Shown: positions 25,070-37,716 of the stretch, one piece after another | Layout: every line of letters starts with the position of its first letter | How positions within the stretch are numbered: the first letter of the stretch is position 1 | Origin: Prochilodus magdalenae | Taxonomy: Eukaryota; Chordata; Actinopteri; Characiformes; Prochilodontidae | Length of the DNA stretch: 64,000 nt | Assembly: GCA_024036415.1 (NCBI GenBank) | Contig: JAMWET010000947.1 | Location: 478,501 to 542,500 of the forward strand | Reading direction: 5' to 3' | Notes under the pieces: model-generated | What the model was told of the DNA's origin: nothing | The model's database searches: none | The model's input: the letters and a program-made list of their open reading frames with translations, nothing else | Position numbers and translations under genes: made by a program

Positions 25070-26359
25070 CGGCTCAGTAGCTAAAAACCTTGGCATCAGA
25101 AATCTTAGTACATGCCTTTATTACCTCCAGACTAGACTACTATAACTCACCAATGTTCTAACAGGAACTTAAGAAAACTTCAACTAGTTCAAAACGCTCC
25201 AGCCAGGGTTCTTACTAAAATCAGAAAACCTGATATCAGCCCAGTTTTGCCAGCTCTCCACTGGCTCCCAGTTAAATTCCGAGCTGATTGTAAAATGAAT
25301 CTGTTAATGTATAAAGCCCTGCACGGGCTTGCTCCTGATTTCCTGCGAGAACTTATTTCCTATTATGAACCTTCTCGTTTATTAAGCTCGCAGGGTGCTG
25401 GCTTCTTATTAGTTCCTAAAATTAATAAGGTATCAGCAGGGGGAAGAGCCTTGTCCTATGAAGTCCCTCAATTATGGAATAACCTTTCAGAAAATGTCTG
25501 GGACTCAGACACAGTCTCAATCTTTAAGTCTAGGTTAAAAACCTTGCTTAGCTTTTGGCCATTAATACCCCCCCTTTAATAAAGGCAGCAGATCCAGGGG
25601 TTCATGGGCAGAGGGTTTTATGGTAAACTGAGAAGCTGGTGCTGGTCAGTTGACTGTGGAGCTGATAGATGCCAGTGTTTCAGGGTGCTGCCAAGTCTGT
25701 GTTACATTCTGGTTCTGTCCTTTTAGAGAGGCTGTAATAGTCAGATGCCGGAGTCGCTGCCACACTCTGAAATGTTCAAACTTCCTGTGCTTAGTCCCAA
25801 ACAGAGCTAACTGTATCTCTTTACTCTTACCGAACTAATGCTTCCCTCCAGTCCGGCTTAATACTGAGTTTTTCCTGTTTCCCGCCTCTAACCAGATGCC
25901 TACCCACCCAACCAGACGTTGATGGAAGATTGGCTGCGTTTTCCTGCTACCTGGCCATGACACAGCTTACCTGCCCAGCCTAACCAGGCTTTCCCACCTG
26001 CAGACGAATGTTTCCACTATTGCTACCTGCATCGGACTATTATTTCACAGTTATCTCTTCATTAACTTCGTCATCGCTATGAATAGATCAGCATAATTAT
26101 ATACTTCATTGATCTTACTTTAAACAATTTCAAAATGTAGTTTTGACCAGAGGAGGATTGGTCCCTCCGTGTGAGTCTGGCTCCTCCTAAGGTTTCTTCC
26201 CTCTATTTGGGGATGTTTTTCCTTGCCATGGTCGGCTTCGGCTTGCTCACCGGGGGCTTCTTTCTTTTCTCTCCTTTATGAATTACTATTACTGAACTTC
26301 TGCAAAGCTGCTTTGAGAGAACATCAGTTGTAAAAGGTTCAATATAAATAAATTTGATA
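25070..26359 (+). mobile_element. L2-like LINE, 5'-truncated copy
   Basis: A non-LTR retrotransposon fragment. From about 25110 the frame reads LVHAFITSRLDYYNS-like sequence with breaks. A clean open stretch at 25247-25579 (110 codons) follows with PALHWLPVKFRADCKMNLL, YKALHGLAPDFL, GGRALSYEVPQLWNNLSENV and FKSRLKTLL, the classic C-terminal end of L2/CR1 reverse transcriptase polyproteins. An internal stop sits after LKTLLSFWPLIPPL. The 3' UTR carries the L2 tail words GGTTTCTTCC, GTTTTTCCTTGCCATGG, GGCTTGCTCACCGGGGGCTT and AAAGCTGCTTTGAGA, ending ATAAATAAATTTGATA. The reverse transcriptase core is absent, so it is a dead copy. The same tail lies reversed at 14332-14524. Confidence 0.85.
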
Positions 26360-26410
26360 TCCGATACACACCTGCATCTAAAGAGACAGATTGGAATTCA
26401 TGTCAATCTA

Positions 26411-26624
26411 CATTTACGGCATTTAGCTGACGCTCTTTTTCAGAGCGACTTACAAGGTTAATCATATTACAGGTGGGCCAACGTAGTGTTAGGAGTCTTG
26501 CCCAAGGGCTCTTATTGGTGTAGCACAGCATAGTCACCTAGACTGGGATTCAAACCCCGATTCTCCTACGTGTGGTGTTGGCTCTGGGGCGGGTAGTGGT
26601 CTTATCCACTGAGCTACACCAACC
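26411..26624 (-). mobile_element. tRNA-derived SINE
   Basis: On the minus strand the head reads GGTTGGTGTAGCTCAGTGG, with a Pol III A box (TAGCTCAGTGG), and then GGGGTTTGAATCCC, a good B box near 26546-26558. The body carries CTTGGGCAAGACTCCTAACA, and the 3' end CAGCTAAATGCCGTAAATG is a tail common to widespread fish SINEs. The length, about 214 bp, is normal. It is not a functional tRNA: the body replaces the 3' half and no full cloverleaf forms. Confidence 0.8.
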
Positions 26625-26639
26625 AATCTAGCTGGACAT

Positions 26640-28890
26640 TCATCATAATTTTGTGCTGAATAGACCTGATGTTTCTGTTCAGACTGGTTTAGGTTATTGA
26701 TCACATTTAGAAGATAATCTGAGCAGACTAACAACAAAATCAAGTTTGCTGGATTTGTGTTGTGTCACTTTTACCTGGCGTGTGGACGTAGCCTTTCTCT
26801 CTCTGTTACCTTCATTTCAGTTTGCACTGTGTGCAGGTTTGGGGATTGTGGACCTCTCTGGCAGAAATGTGTAACTGCATGCAATGTGTGGAAGAAGATT
26901 TGGTATTGTCACTCTGAAACCCTTTCGTGAGCAGATCTAATGATTTCATGCATGCTGAAATAGTTGCAAGAGTGTTCAAAGAGAGCTCAGTCAAAGAGAG
27001 CAAGTCTTCTGAGAAAGTTAATAAGTCATCTTTTATTATGATCATATCATGTTGATTTTGTATTTGGGGCCTTGTATGAGTCTGTGTGTGCGCGTGTGTT
27101 ATTGATATGTTAAAACACATGATGTGCTCCAAAAACGTCTGTTAAATCTGACCCAGCTCCACTGACTGCTGAATTCTGCCAGAAAGACTCAAAAGGCAAC
27201 AGTGAAAGAAAATGATATCTTAACCCTGGATAAGGTGTACGATTTAAAAGATAACAATTCTTAGCAAATACAACATAGTCTTTGCCATGGGCCCAGATCT
27301 TGAAGTGTTCAGACCCGTATAGATGCTGCCAGATATGGGTGACAGGGCGCGGAACCTACGGCAGAGCCTACTTCTTGGAAAACTAGCCTGGAACCGAACT
27401 GGTGTGGGGTGGGGGATGGGAAGGTGTCACCTGAAAGCAGTAGAACAGGAAGGCAAGTTAAATCTTTTTAAGCCAGATGGCAGACTGTGATTGGCCAGAG
27501 TTATGAAAGAATGAGTGACTTAGCAAAATTTGAACTAAAACTTATATTTACCATTTCAGGCTGTACATGGTGACTTGCAGCAGCTTGCATAAACGTCCTG
27601 CCTCGTTAATGCTATTTTAATGCCAACTGTCCCCAGTACTGCTTTAAATACACCATAAGAGACCCTGCATTGCTGTAACAGGGTTAATGGATGTTGTTGA
27701 GCTGACAGTTGTTTCCTAGTTGGATGGCTTTAAGCAAATGTATTATTATGGCAACCTCTTATTATGGCAAATTATTAACCTCTGTTTTCTCAATATAGCA
27801 GATTATGCAGAGGAATTCATGCCAAATTGAAATTCAATCACCACAGTGGAAAAAGGTCAAATGCAGTACACACATGGCATTGCTTTTCAACAGTAACATG
27901 TTGAATGTGTGCCAAAATGAAAAAGAAAACATCTATTACAATATTTTCATGTCACATGACCTTCTTATTGAAAAAACAATACACAGAGATTTGCACTTGC
28001 TAAATGCTAATTGCTAAATTGGTGTGAATTAAATTAAAGCACAGCTGTATTGCTTTCCACTGTAAAGTGCTTCAGACGCATATACCTCATATATACCACA
28101 TATACCAATCATAACAGTGTAAATGGTAAATACAGTGCAGACGAGATTGTGTTTAAACAGGTGGTACATGCTGAAAACTGCCAAAACCAAAAGTAAAATA
28201 TTTATTGCATAGATGTAAAAGATGAACAGGTTACTGATTTAACCTCTTAACAGAAACACAATGCATGTAAAAATTAAATCAGCTTGGGCCAAACTAAATG
28301 CAGGTTTCCCTTAGACTGGGTTCCTGGTTCTGTATTTGGGAAATCTTATTTGTCTGGACTGTGAAAGATTTCTGTTTGGAAAACGTCATTAGTGTTACTT
28401 CATGTAAATAAATTGATGTGTTATTTTAGCTTCTAATTCGTTTACTTTAATTTGTTAATGAAAAGCTAAAATACCAAAAAGACCAGGTTCTTTAGTTACA
28501 AATAAGGAGCAGCTGTAGCTGGAAAATTAGACGCTGCAAATAGGAAGCCAAACAAATCAGATGCTGTGAATGGGTAGCTACTTCAGCCTGCTGGCACTGT
28601 TAATCTTAGGCTCATATAGCAAATTACATTGGGACAGGTACTTTTAAGTTTGTGGCTGTACTGCTGGAGTTTTAAGTTCTAAGCCCACCAGGCTGTCACA
28701 AAAGGACATTTTTTCAGAATTAAGATAGAGCTGGGAATGATTCCTTCTGACTGGTTTATCAGTCATAGCCCAAATTTATTTATGTGTAATGAACAGAGAT
28801 TACACAGAGGCCTGAATTCCGCACTGCCAGGATTTAAGAACGGATTGTCTTGTACATAAAGCACATCTGGCACGTTTAAAACACCACACA
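26640..28890. other. intergenic, no gene seen
   Basis: AT-rich, with no domain-bearing open frame. The minus-strand frame at 26812-27132 is antisense to unique-looking DNA and shows no known motif. A locally GC-rich patch with a GGTGTGGGGTGGGGGATGGG run lies near 27400-27420, of unknown meaning. Confidence 0.45.
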
Positions 28891-28897
28891 GTAAATT

Positions 28898-29720
28898 CAG
28901 AATCAGGTTTATTAGCCAAGTATGTTGACACACTCAAGGAAACTGAACATTTTCAAAAGGAAACTGAAATTGGAGGAATAGGAGTTCCTATGGAGACTAT
29001 AACAGGAGACTATGGTCCAGCAGATGATGTAACTGGTCTGCTGTTTATGACGATGATGGCCTGAGGAAATAAACTGTTTCTATGTTTGGTTGTCTTGGTG
29101 TTCCTATGGAGACTATAACAGGAGACTATGGTCCAGCAGATGATGTAACTGGTCTGCTGTTTATGACGATGATGGCCTGAGGAAATAAACTGTTTCTATG
29201 TTTGGTTGTCTTGGTGTACAGGGTCCTGTTGTGAGTGCCAGTTGGGAGTTGGAATATGTAGTGTCCAGGGTGAGACAAATCTGTGATCATGTTCCCTGCC
29301 CGTTGCCTGATTCTTGAATAGTACAAGTCCTGCGGGGTGGGAAGTGGAGTACCAGTGATCTTTGCAGCTGTTTTAACAGTCCTTTGCAGTCTGTTCCTGT
29401 CCTGTACCTGGCCGTACCTGACTATGATCGATGTACACAGGACTGGTTCGATGACTGCAGTGTAGAACTGGATCAGCAGTTCCTGTGGCAGATGTAGCTT
29501 CCTCAGCTGCCACAGAAAGTACATCCTCTGCTGAACCTTTTTGACGAGGGAGTTGATGTTGGTCTCCCACTTCAGATCTTGGGAAATGATAGTTTCCAGA
29601 AACTTGAAGGTGTCCACGGTTGACACAGGTTTGTTGGATAAGGGGGAGCAGTGTTAAGGGCTGTCTTCTAAAGTCTATATTCATCTTCTATGTCTTCAGT
29701 GTGTTCAGTTCTAGATTGTT
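28898..29720 (-). mobile_element. jockey/CR1-superfamily LINE, 3' part
   Basis: On the minus strand the frame at 29126-29626 reads STVDTFKFLETIISQDLKWE, NSLVKKVQQRMYFLWQLRKL, LIQFYTAVIEPVLCTSI and RNSLFPQAI. These are the C-terminal part of a fish LINE reverse transcriptase (FKFLGT.IS.DL, KKAQQRMYFLRQLR, FY.AVIE). A second frame upstream (FRRQPLTLLPLIQQ) is joined by a frameshift near 29630. The 3' UTR ends with the usual CAACATACTTGGC...AATAAACCTGATTC tail at about 28898-28930. A 116-bp perfect tandem duplication lies in its 3' region. It is 5' truncated and broken, hence inactive. Confidence 0.8.
28985..29216. repeat. perfect 116-bp tandem duplication
   Basis: Positions 28985-29100 and 29101-29216 are identical base for base by direct reading, starting TTCCTATGGAGACTATAACA and ending GGTTGTCTTGGTG. 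The unit lies in the 3' part of the LINE on the minus strand and overlaps the end of its open frame. Perfect identity implies a recent event or an assembly artefact. Confidence 0.95.
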
Positions 29721-29727
29721 AGGTTCT

Positions 29728-29860
29728 TGACTGCTGATTCAGAATGCAGCTGCCAGACCAGAGAAACCACAACCGTTAACCTACACTGGATACCTCTGAT
29801 ACTTTAAAGTCCTATTACTGGTCTATACTCGTCTCTGTATTGGATGAGTCTGATAAGAGT
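29728..29860 (+). mobile_element. short LINE relic
   Basis: Words equivalent to LIQNAAA (near 29738), LHWIPL-like ACACTGGATACCTCT and FKVLLLVYTRL (near 29805-29830) match the QNAAAR...HWLPV...FKVLLLVYKAL order of L2/Rex-type LINE C-termini. Frames are broken. It abuts the previous LINE in opposite orientation, so one probably inserted beside the other. Confidence 0.45.
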
Positions 29861-30278
29861 AGTGTTGCCTGCAAACTTCAGGTGTTTAATAGATGGGTTA
29901 CATGTAAACCTACATGTACTGTCCAATCAAGGCAATGGATCTTTTACTTTTCCTTTTTGCATATGTTCCACATGTGTCTGTTTGATTTTAAATGACTTTT
30001 TTTCTATTAATAATCTATTATTATTTTTATTTATTAGCTTTTTCTCTGTGTATTTCATTTTTCAGTGTAATGATTGCATTTCAGTGAGGCATACAAGTTA
30101 CAGAAGCACCACACCATGAAAAGTAATACAGCTGTGATTTGTATTCAATTCTGACGCAAAATTAAAGCTAATGCAAATTCAGTAGAAATTCCTGAAAAAT
30201 TGCTGAACATTTGAGTATAAAGAGTATAAAGGAATGATGAAAACAAATAGATGTATATGTGGACATACAGATGCAAAT

Positions 30279-30541
30279 GGGGCAGTCGTGGGCTGGGGGT
30301 TAGGGAACCAGCCTTGTGACCGGAGGGTCGCCCGTTCGATTCCCTGAACTGACAGTAACGACTGAGATGCCCTTGAGCAAGGCACCTAACCCCCAACTGC
30401 TCCCTGGGCGCCGTGGATAGGGCTGCCCACCGCTCCGGGTAAGTGTGCTCACTGCCCACCAGTGAGTGTGTTTGTGGGTGTTTCACTTCACGGATGGGTT
30501 AAATGCGGAGACTAAATTTCCCCACTGTGGGAATAAAATCT
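30279..30541 (+). mobile_element. tRNA-derived SINE
   Basis: The head GGGGCAGTCGTGGGCTGGGG holds an A-box-like sequence, and CCGTTCGATTCCC at 30332-30344 is a clear Pol III B box. The body contains CCCTTGAGCAAGGCACCTAA, CACTGCCCACCAGTGAGTGT and GGATGGGTTAAATGCGGAGA, ending GTGGGAATAAAAT. I recognise the order as an abundant SINE of otophysan fishes. Length is about 263 bp. It differs from the SINE at 26411-26624. Confidence 0.8.
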
Positions 30542-30544
30542 AGA

Positions 30545-33500
30545 ATGGCTATGTATCTTTTTACCCCATCTAAATCAAAGGACTTATACTTCCACTTTTT
30601 ACTGCCTCGCTATTTATAATACATACAGAAACGCCTGGATGGGCAAAATCATTTCTATTGGTTACTGAGGTTAGAGTTACGCTTAAAGAAGTCTTATTGC
30701 ATTCAAGTACTTAATTCATACAGCACTGTGCAAGTAATCGGCAGCCAACCAAAAAAAAAAAAAATTCTGCTTGTTTACTACTCTATATAAGTATAGAAGA
30801 AAACAATAGCTGGTATTACTGGTTAGAAAAATGCAGGTTTGGTCCAGATATCTCGCCTATCACATACCTTTTTTCAATTCTATCACCAGCAGTCCTGATT
30901 TCATTTATTGAAATATCGATTTGCCAAACCAATTTAATGATATAGGTACCTTCAGAAAGAGGTTTGGAACACATTAACTGCACCACAACTGCTCAAATGT
31001 TTCTTCAAGGTGTCTAATAGCGTTATTTAAACTACATTAAGAACATTTGTATTTTACATGTAGATAAATATTTACACTGTATAGTACATACACAGAACAT
31101 ATTGTTACTATGTAGAGCTACTTACACAAGTATTGTGCGGAGGTCAGATAGCACCATTTTGATTATTTATTTTTTAATTCAAATAGTCATTAACTGCAAA
31201 TTATTCTTTTCAACATGAGAGACAGAACAGGGATACCACACAACAACTATTAAGTATAACATCAAATCAAGCAATATTTAATTTTACCACCCTTTATTTT
31301 GGTGTACTCTATTCCCACTCTATTCCCAACTCTTCCAGTATTAAAGCCAGGTACATCCTCCTGACAGACACATCTATTTATATGCATTTTTAGCCCATCT
31401 ACGTTTTTATCCAGCCCAGATAAAAAGCTAAAATTTGTCTAATTTCCATTAAAACAGTTAATTAAATACAAATACTGTTTACCATCAACATCACAAACAA
31501 CAGGATTTGTACATAAAGTACAAGCTTAAATATAAATGAAGTACAACCTAAACCTAAGTACTAAGTATAACCTCACTTCTGTCAGTCCACTCCTTAGTTT
31601 TGTGCTCTCCACTGTCACGTTAACTTATCCATCCCTGCAATCTTAAAACCGGCAAGCTGCAACAGAGCCCTCCAACAAAAGCAGTTCTCAAGAGTCACTG
31701 ATAATCTGCTACCCTTCAAACAGACCCCAACATTCACACAAGCAACTATCCAAACACAACTTAACTGCCCTGCAGACTTCTTTCTTATCTGCGGCTAAAA
31801 TGGCTAAAAGACATTTAAAAAAAGAGATTAGATAGAAGATAATCCACTTGCATGAGAAGAAACTCTAAGAAATATGTGAAAAAAAACCCCGGAAAACTGA
31901 AACAAGCAAAGTAACACTGGGACCACTAGAAGTCATTAAAAAATTAAAGCCTTAATTTGTGAGATCCACAAGCTAGTAGTGTCCATTTTTGCCACGCTAT
32001 GAGTCTGAAAGAACATGAAGCTGTCAGGAGGCCATTACTGAGAAAAGGATAGAAAAGATGAATGTTTGCATCAGAAGACTGAAACTGGACCTCTGAGACT
32101 CTAGAGTGTAATTTTATGTGCCTCTAAATCTAAATTTGCAAACAATATTTAGGACTGAAGGTTTAAACCTCTTTTTATTGTTTTTCCAAGGAGTATGAAA
32201 CATTATCCCTGTAGATATGTCCTCATCTGAGGGTTTGGTGTAGATTTCCGTTAATTATGTTTTCTGCATTGCTTTGCTCTGCATAGCTTCATGAATGTTT
32301 TAACTGGAAATGAAATACATGAAAAGATGGTTTCTGCCTTTTCCACAGTTTCAGTATGATTCCTATGGAATGTATGTATGGCCTCGCATCCTGACATTGC
32401 ATTAAGACAATCCTCGGTGTGTATGAGTGACAGAAAGAGACATACCCTTATTTTGAATGTATATTCCACACTGCTGCCCACTACCTATATACGCTAATAC
32501 ATAAAAGCAAATGCAAAGAAAGAAAAACAAAAGAGCCCACAGGTGCAGGGAGTGGATGGTATTCCAAAGTCATTTCTTTAGTATAAATTGATTTGCTTTC
32601 ACTTTCCTCTATATTCCAATTTCCCCTAGATCCCTATATGGAGATCATAAGTGAAAGCAATGTGATGGTGCATTAGACAGCCGGGTTCATACGTAATGCA
32701 TTAGCTGGCCGGTGGGTGATGTGAAAGAACAATCCTGGTCTTGGCTCAGTGCAGTGTTGTGTTCAAGCTGGAAAGACAAAGAATGTGTGTGCATGGAGTT
32801 TTACAACAACTGCGCTCTTTTGTTGAGAACATAACTCACTCCTGCGTTGTCCATCAGGGCTTCTGCTACAGAGAGACCAAATTTAGCCATACAGAGACCA
32901 GTGTACACAAACACACACATATGGCTTGCTTATCTCATTCTCGCTAGAAATCAATCCAGAATCCTCCTACAGGGACCAGCAAGGCCCCGCTCACAGCCGC
33001 AGGCTACAGCGTTCCCCTACCTACCCACTCGTGCTCTATATATAAAACCTGCCAGAGACATAATGAAAAATATCGCCGTCCATAAACGTACACAAGTGCT
33101 GCCAGGAGCGCTCTCAGAGACTCGTAAATATACAGAAAATATTCCAATTATCATCACCAAATATTGTTCAGCCTATCTTTTAGAGTTAGCTCTCATACTG
33201 AAATAGACTGCGTAGGATGGACAGAGTAAACGTCTGAGGGACCATAAATGAACAAAGGATAATTAATTTCTTACAGGTGACTTTACTGTGTCGTCAGTAT
33301 GGAGATATTTACACAGCTTCATGGCAAATCCGTAAAAGTACTGCACACTGCATAGAGAGATGGCTCAAATATGTATTTCAGGAATTAATGTTGACCGTCC
33401 GAAGCCTTAATAGTTCTGAGAAAGAGACAAAGGGGAGTCACAAAGAGAATGATGTGAGGGCAGAAAGTATTACTTGCCTGAGAGAGAGAGTGAAATGAAG

Positions 33501-34050
33501 AGATGCTCTGCAGTATCTGGCTGCAGATATCCTCACTGGAGCCTGTCTTCATTCTGATGCCAATTACACCCCATGACCTGGAAAGAGCTTCACGAGAGAT
33601 TCACGATGCACCCAGAAGTTACAAGTGAAGGTGTGCATTAGCAGTCCATGTTTTGTCTTATAAACATAAGACATTGGAAAATCAGCAAACGTGCTACTAC
33701 ATGTACCCTGGAATGAGAAAACACAAAGATTGCACAATAATATTAATTTTCCAAAGAAATAATGCATGTTAATAGTTTAGCTTAGGAGTAGTTTAGGAAT
33801 GCTCAGCACAAAATAAAACAAAACAAGACTTAAGACTTGATGAACCATTCTTTATAAATGCTTGCTTTCTCTTTAACTGACATTCAACTCAAAGATTAAG
33901 GAAGGCTAGAATTATATCCATCATACTTTTAAATATAATTAATATTACTGTAAATATACAGCAAAATGATGAAAGTAATTCTGATATAATTATATTATAG
34001 TTGAAAGTAAAAGTTAATAATGTTAATAACATGACACAAATTACACAATT
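30545..34050. other. intergenic; possible conserved noncoding segments
   Basis: No gene recognised. The stretch 32950-33220 has balanced composition with few low-complexity words and a 119-codon plus-strand open frame (32847-33206) without domain; it may be conserved noncoding DNA. The remainder is AT-rich and featureless to me. Confidence 0.4.
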
Positions 34051-34059
34051 GTCATAATA

Positions 34060-34758
34060 CACTATATTGCCAAAACACCCCATTCTTAATCTATAGAGTT
34101 TATTATGTTTAATATATCTGTCCACGTTTTGTAGCTATAACAGCTTCAATACGTTTTAGAATTGTGTTTATGGGAATTTTTGACCATTCTTCCAATAGTG
34201 CTTTTGTGAGATCAGACACTGATGTTGGCCAAGAAGGCCTGGCTTGCAGGCTCCACTCTAATTCATTCCAAAGGTGTTCTATTGGTGGAGGTCGGGACTC
34301 AAGTACAGTTAAAGTACAGCAAAGTTGGGAGCATGAAATTGTCCAAAATCTCTTGGTATGCTGAAGCATTAAGGGCTCCTTTCTCTGGAATTGAGGGGCC
34401 GAGCCTAGCTCCTGAAAAACAACCCCACACTATAATGCCCCCTCCACAAAACTTTACACCTGGCACAATGCAGTCAGACAGGTACCATTCTCAAACTTGT
34501 TCATCGGATTGCCAGACGGGGAAGCAAGATTCGTCACTCCTGAGAACATGTCTCCACTACTCTAAGTTGGAAGCATGAAATTCTGTGGAGTCCAGTGGCA
34601 GCATACCACTGACAGTTGACTGTGAAATATTTAGTAGTGAGGAAATTTCACGACTGGACTTGCACAGGTGGCTTCCTAGCACAGTGCCATGCCGGAATTT
34701 ACAATGGAAGTGATGGGAACACCTGAATTCAGTGATTTGGATAGTTGACTGTATATAA
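34060..34758 (-). mobile_element. Tc1-like DNA transposon, internally deleted
   Basis: The left end shows the target TA then CACTATATTGCCAAAA, a terminal inverted repeat of a common fish Tc1 family. The other end keeps the family's subterminal CACCTGAATTCAGTGATTTGG, but its inverted repeat has been lost and it fades into unrelated DNA near 34758. Between them lie a broken transposase (34109-34560) and a noncoding stretch with GGCAGCATACCACTGACAG. Non-mobile without the second terminal repeat. Confidence 0.75.
34109..34560 (-). pseudogene. Tc1 transposase remnant (DD34E family)
   Basis: Minus-strand reading gives VLRSDESCFPVW (first catalytic Asp in the SDES motif), an in-frame stop soon after, then [35 protein letters not shown] and LDNFMLPTL. 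It then jumps to PPIEHLWNELEWSLQARPSW, LTKALLEEWSKIP and RIEAVIATKRGQIY. The part that normally carries the second catalytic Asp (HDNAPVH-type) is deleted. The PIEHLW Glu survives. At least one stop, frame changes and the roughly 40-codon deletion make it a clear pseudogene. Confidence 0.8.
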
Positions 34759-34759
34759 T

Positions 34760-36530
34760 TAAGAACATTTCTGGTTGTTCTATATTACTATCAGTGCTCA
34801 TAGTGTGCTGGTTCTAACTGGAATGCGGTCCTCCACTTCTACATGTTACTCTTTAACATATTGGGACTTCTGACAAGCTGCCTACAGATGTTGTATCTGA
34901 TTCAGTACCCCTCTTTCTGTTCCATTTTGCAAATCAGGTGCTTGGATGCACGCATTCACCTACCCAACACCGTGCAAGATTAGAAGTAAGCAAAAAGGTT
35001 TCAAAAAGGCTGTACGGCTCTGTGTATTCACCGTATCAGCACAGAACAGCACACAAAGTAATTATCAGCATGATTGTTCACTGTTTGCTCATACTGAAAG
35101 TAATGTATTTCACAAAATCTTGATTATTTCGTGTTTATCTCATGTTTATCATGCAAAATAAATAAATACATAAATAAATAATCAAATAAGCATGATTGCT
35201 TTCTGATTTAAAAATGACTGTGTTCATTCAAGACAACATAATGTGTATGCAGTGACTACTTAATGATTTGCAGATCTTGGCTGATGCAAACAAATAAAAA
35301 TCTGAATACCTGCTTATTCATTGATTCTGTTATGAAATTGTGTTGTGTTAATTGTCTCCAGAATGTTGAACATACTATCTTAAAATGAAAGGAATTCATT
35401 TTACAACTTTAAAATTCATTTTAAAATTGCTAATATCCATCTTTCAAAAGTGTTGCTCAAATGGCAAGGTGGATAACTTGTTAAAATTAAGATGTTTACA
35501 ATGTACTGTATACTTATCATTTATTAACTTATAAACATGCCATTTGACCAGGTGTGTCAAATGTACCATTTTTCAATTAATTTTGTGCACTAAAAATTAC
35601 AAAAACGATTGTAATTGTAATTCCAATAGTAGTATCTAATCAGACTCTATAGTTATAACTATACTGTCTCTTCTACGCCTTCTACAAGATTTGATGTCGA
35701 TCAAAGGTATAGAATCTTCAACTGGAACAAATACAACAAATTCACATGATGGTGAATGATGATTTGTATCTGGGTAAGTGGTATAAATATATAGGTAACT
35801 ATACTTGGCTTTAAGCCAAAGCCCTAAGTAAATGTCAGTCTGGATGATTCTGTGAGGAAAAAACTCAAAGGTTCAAAGTCATTTAAACTAAAAGAGGACC
35901 ATTTAAACAATTCCAATTAGAAAGTAAAACCATCAGGTTTTCATCCTAATGGTTTTTTAGCAGCAGGTGATTCCTGCTAAATAACTTCTCAGGCAATCTT
36001 GCATTTGACCTTATTAGTTTATTACTCATTAGTTGAAAGTTGTTAGATAGCTAGTTAAGATGGCATATCTCACTGGCCACTTGCTTGGATATGTCCTCAT
36101 GAGGGGCATTGGGTGGCATGTAAAGATCCGGAGCCCAGTTCACTATATGACTGTTTGTAGTTTCATCCCCAAAGCTTCTAAACCTTAATAGGTAATACAA
36201 TAATATGGACATGAACAAAATCTGATTTGGAAATCTGATTGGGCTGATTTATCACATGCATTATCAGACTCCAGTGGGAATTTCTGCAGTGTATTGGAAT
36301 TTCATCTGCTTACACACTTAAGTGGTTTTTTCATTCTAGTCTTCTCACTCTCTTGTTTTTTTAGCTGTCCTTGTTGTTTCAATGCTGAATATTGCAGTAA
36401 TGCAAAAAATCAGTAACAAACATCGTAGAGCTCTACCTGCTGTGTCAGCCAATACTCGATTCACACCCTTGCTCTGAATTTGATATGCTGATCTCTGGAG
36501 GCTGATGCTAACTTCTTATTTGAATTTCCA
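34760..36530. other. intergenic, no gene seen
   Basis: Very AT-rich with stops in all frames. I see no repeats with clear ends and no coding signal. Confidence 0.5.
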
Positions 36531-36531
36531 T

Positions 36532-36613
36532 TTCCACCTTAAATAGTGCAGCGGTTACACGCTAGCGGCCAAACAAGCATCTGAATGTAACTGCTTCAAC
36601 TTTTAAGGCGGAA
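36532..36613. mobile_element. short palindromic MITE, copy 2
   Basis: Left arm TTCCACCTTAAATAGTGCAG CGGTTAC and right arm GTAACTGCTTCAACTTTTAA GGCGGAA are imperfect inverted complements of about 27 nt, separated by about 28 nt. The layout matches 17634-17699. The hairpin core GTAAC / GTTAC is shared by both copies. Confidence 0.6.
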
Positions 36614-37716
36614 CAGGAAATACAAATAGGAAGCTTCTTTAGCTTATCTCGGCCTGCTGTACTTAGTTACTCAGTTCTAATCAGCAAGCTGGAGCTGTAA
36701 CTCCTAAGTGGGGGTCGCTGGTTTAACCCCTGGATAACCACAGGTAATCACTTTCTTGTGCCTATGTGTGTGAGCTTATACAGCTTATAGTAACTAGGCC
36801 AAAACACTACTAGCACACTGGGAATTCTCCCCACTCAGGCATTGCCTTGGGACGAAGAGGAACAACAACTAGGGTGGCTCTGCTGAGACAGCCAGAGTCT
36901 CACTAGATCACAGCTTGCTGCTGGTGCTGCCTTCAGGGAAAGTTCAGGAGTATGGAGTCTGGCACGGTCTGAGGCAATGCTCCGAGGCTGTAGATGCTGT
37001 CTGCTCTATGTCCCACTATGTCTCACTCTGTGCTCTCTCAGTGAGCCTGTAACGCAAGCAGCTAAAAGGTGTCAGATATCAGATAGTCAGGCAGTTCCTA
37101 CATGTCAAATAGTGTCAGAGATCTGGACCTACTGGAGCTGATCCTGTACACTCTTCAGATCAGGCCAGGGGTCCAGTTTAGCCAAGCCAATAAATCAGAT
37201 GAGGTGGCTGCGGTGAGATGTCCCTGTGGTGGAAAGAGAGGACCATGGATTGAGGGATGAGGTGAGGTTTTCTTGGGCAGTGCTCCAACATTTTATTTTA
37301 CTGTGGGCTAAAGAATGTTCACTGGTCTCTTGTTGTATAAATTCCAGGCCAATCCCATACAGATATTCTTGGAATGCTTTTACAAACCCCAAAACCTTCA
37401 TTTAAGAGTGGAACATTAAGAAGCTTTTAAAACACATCTAAAATAGGTGATGCAATCATGCTTTAGAGTAAAGATGGAGCATCTGGGAAATGAGCCATAC
37501 AGGGTCAAAGCTCAGGTCAGCAAATCATCTAGTTTAAAGGGGGCCTATTATTATGCTATTGATTCAGAGGTTCTAGGCAAAAGAGAGGTATGGGGGCTCC
37601 TGCATGCATATTTTAAATGTAGTTTGGACTCCTGAGTGGTGTGGATATCTACACAGCATAAAATTACATCTTGGCAAGTGATGTCATCTCAAATCTAGTC
37701 GGCTTATCTAATATAA

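Noticed and set aside
26411..26624. Possible tRNA gene (A and B boxes present)
   Set aside because: The body after the B box is a SINE body and tail, and no complete cloverleaf can form; the same holds for 30279-30541.
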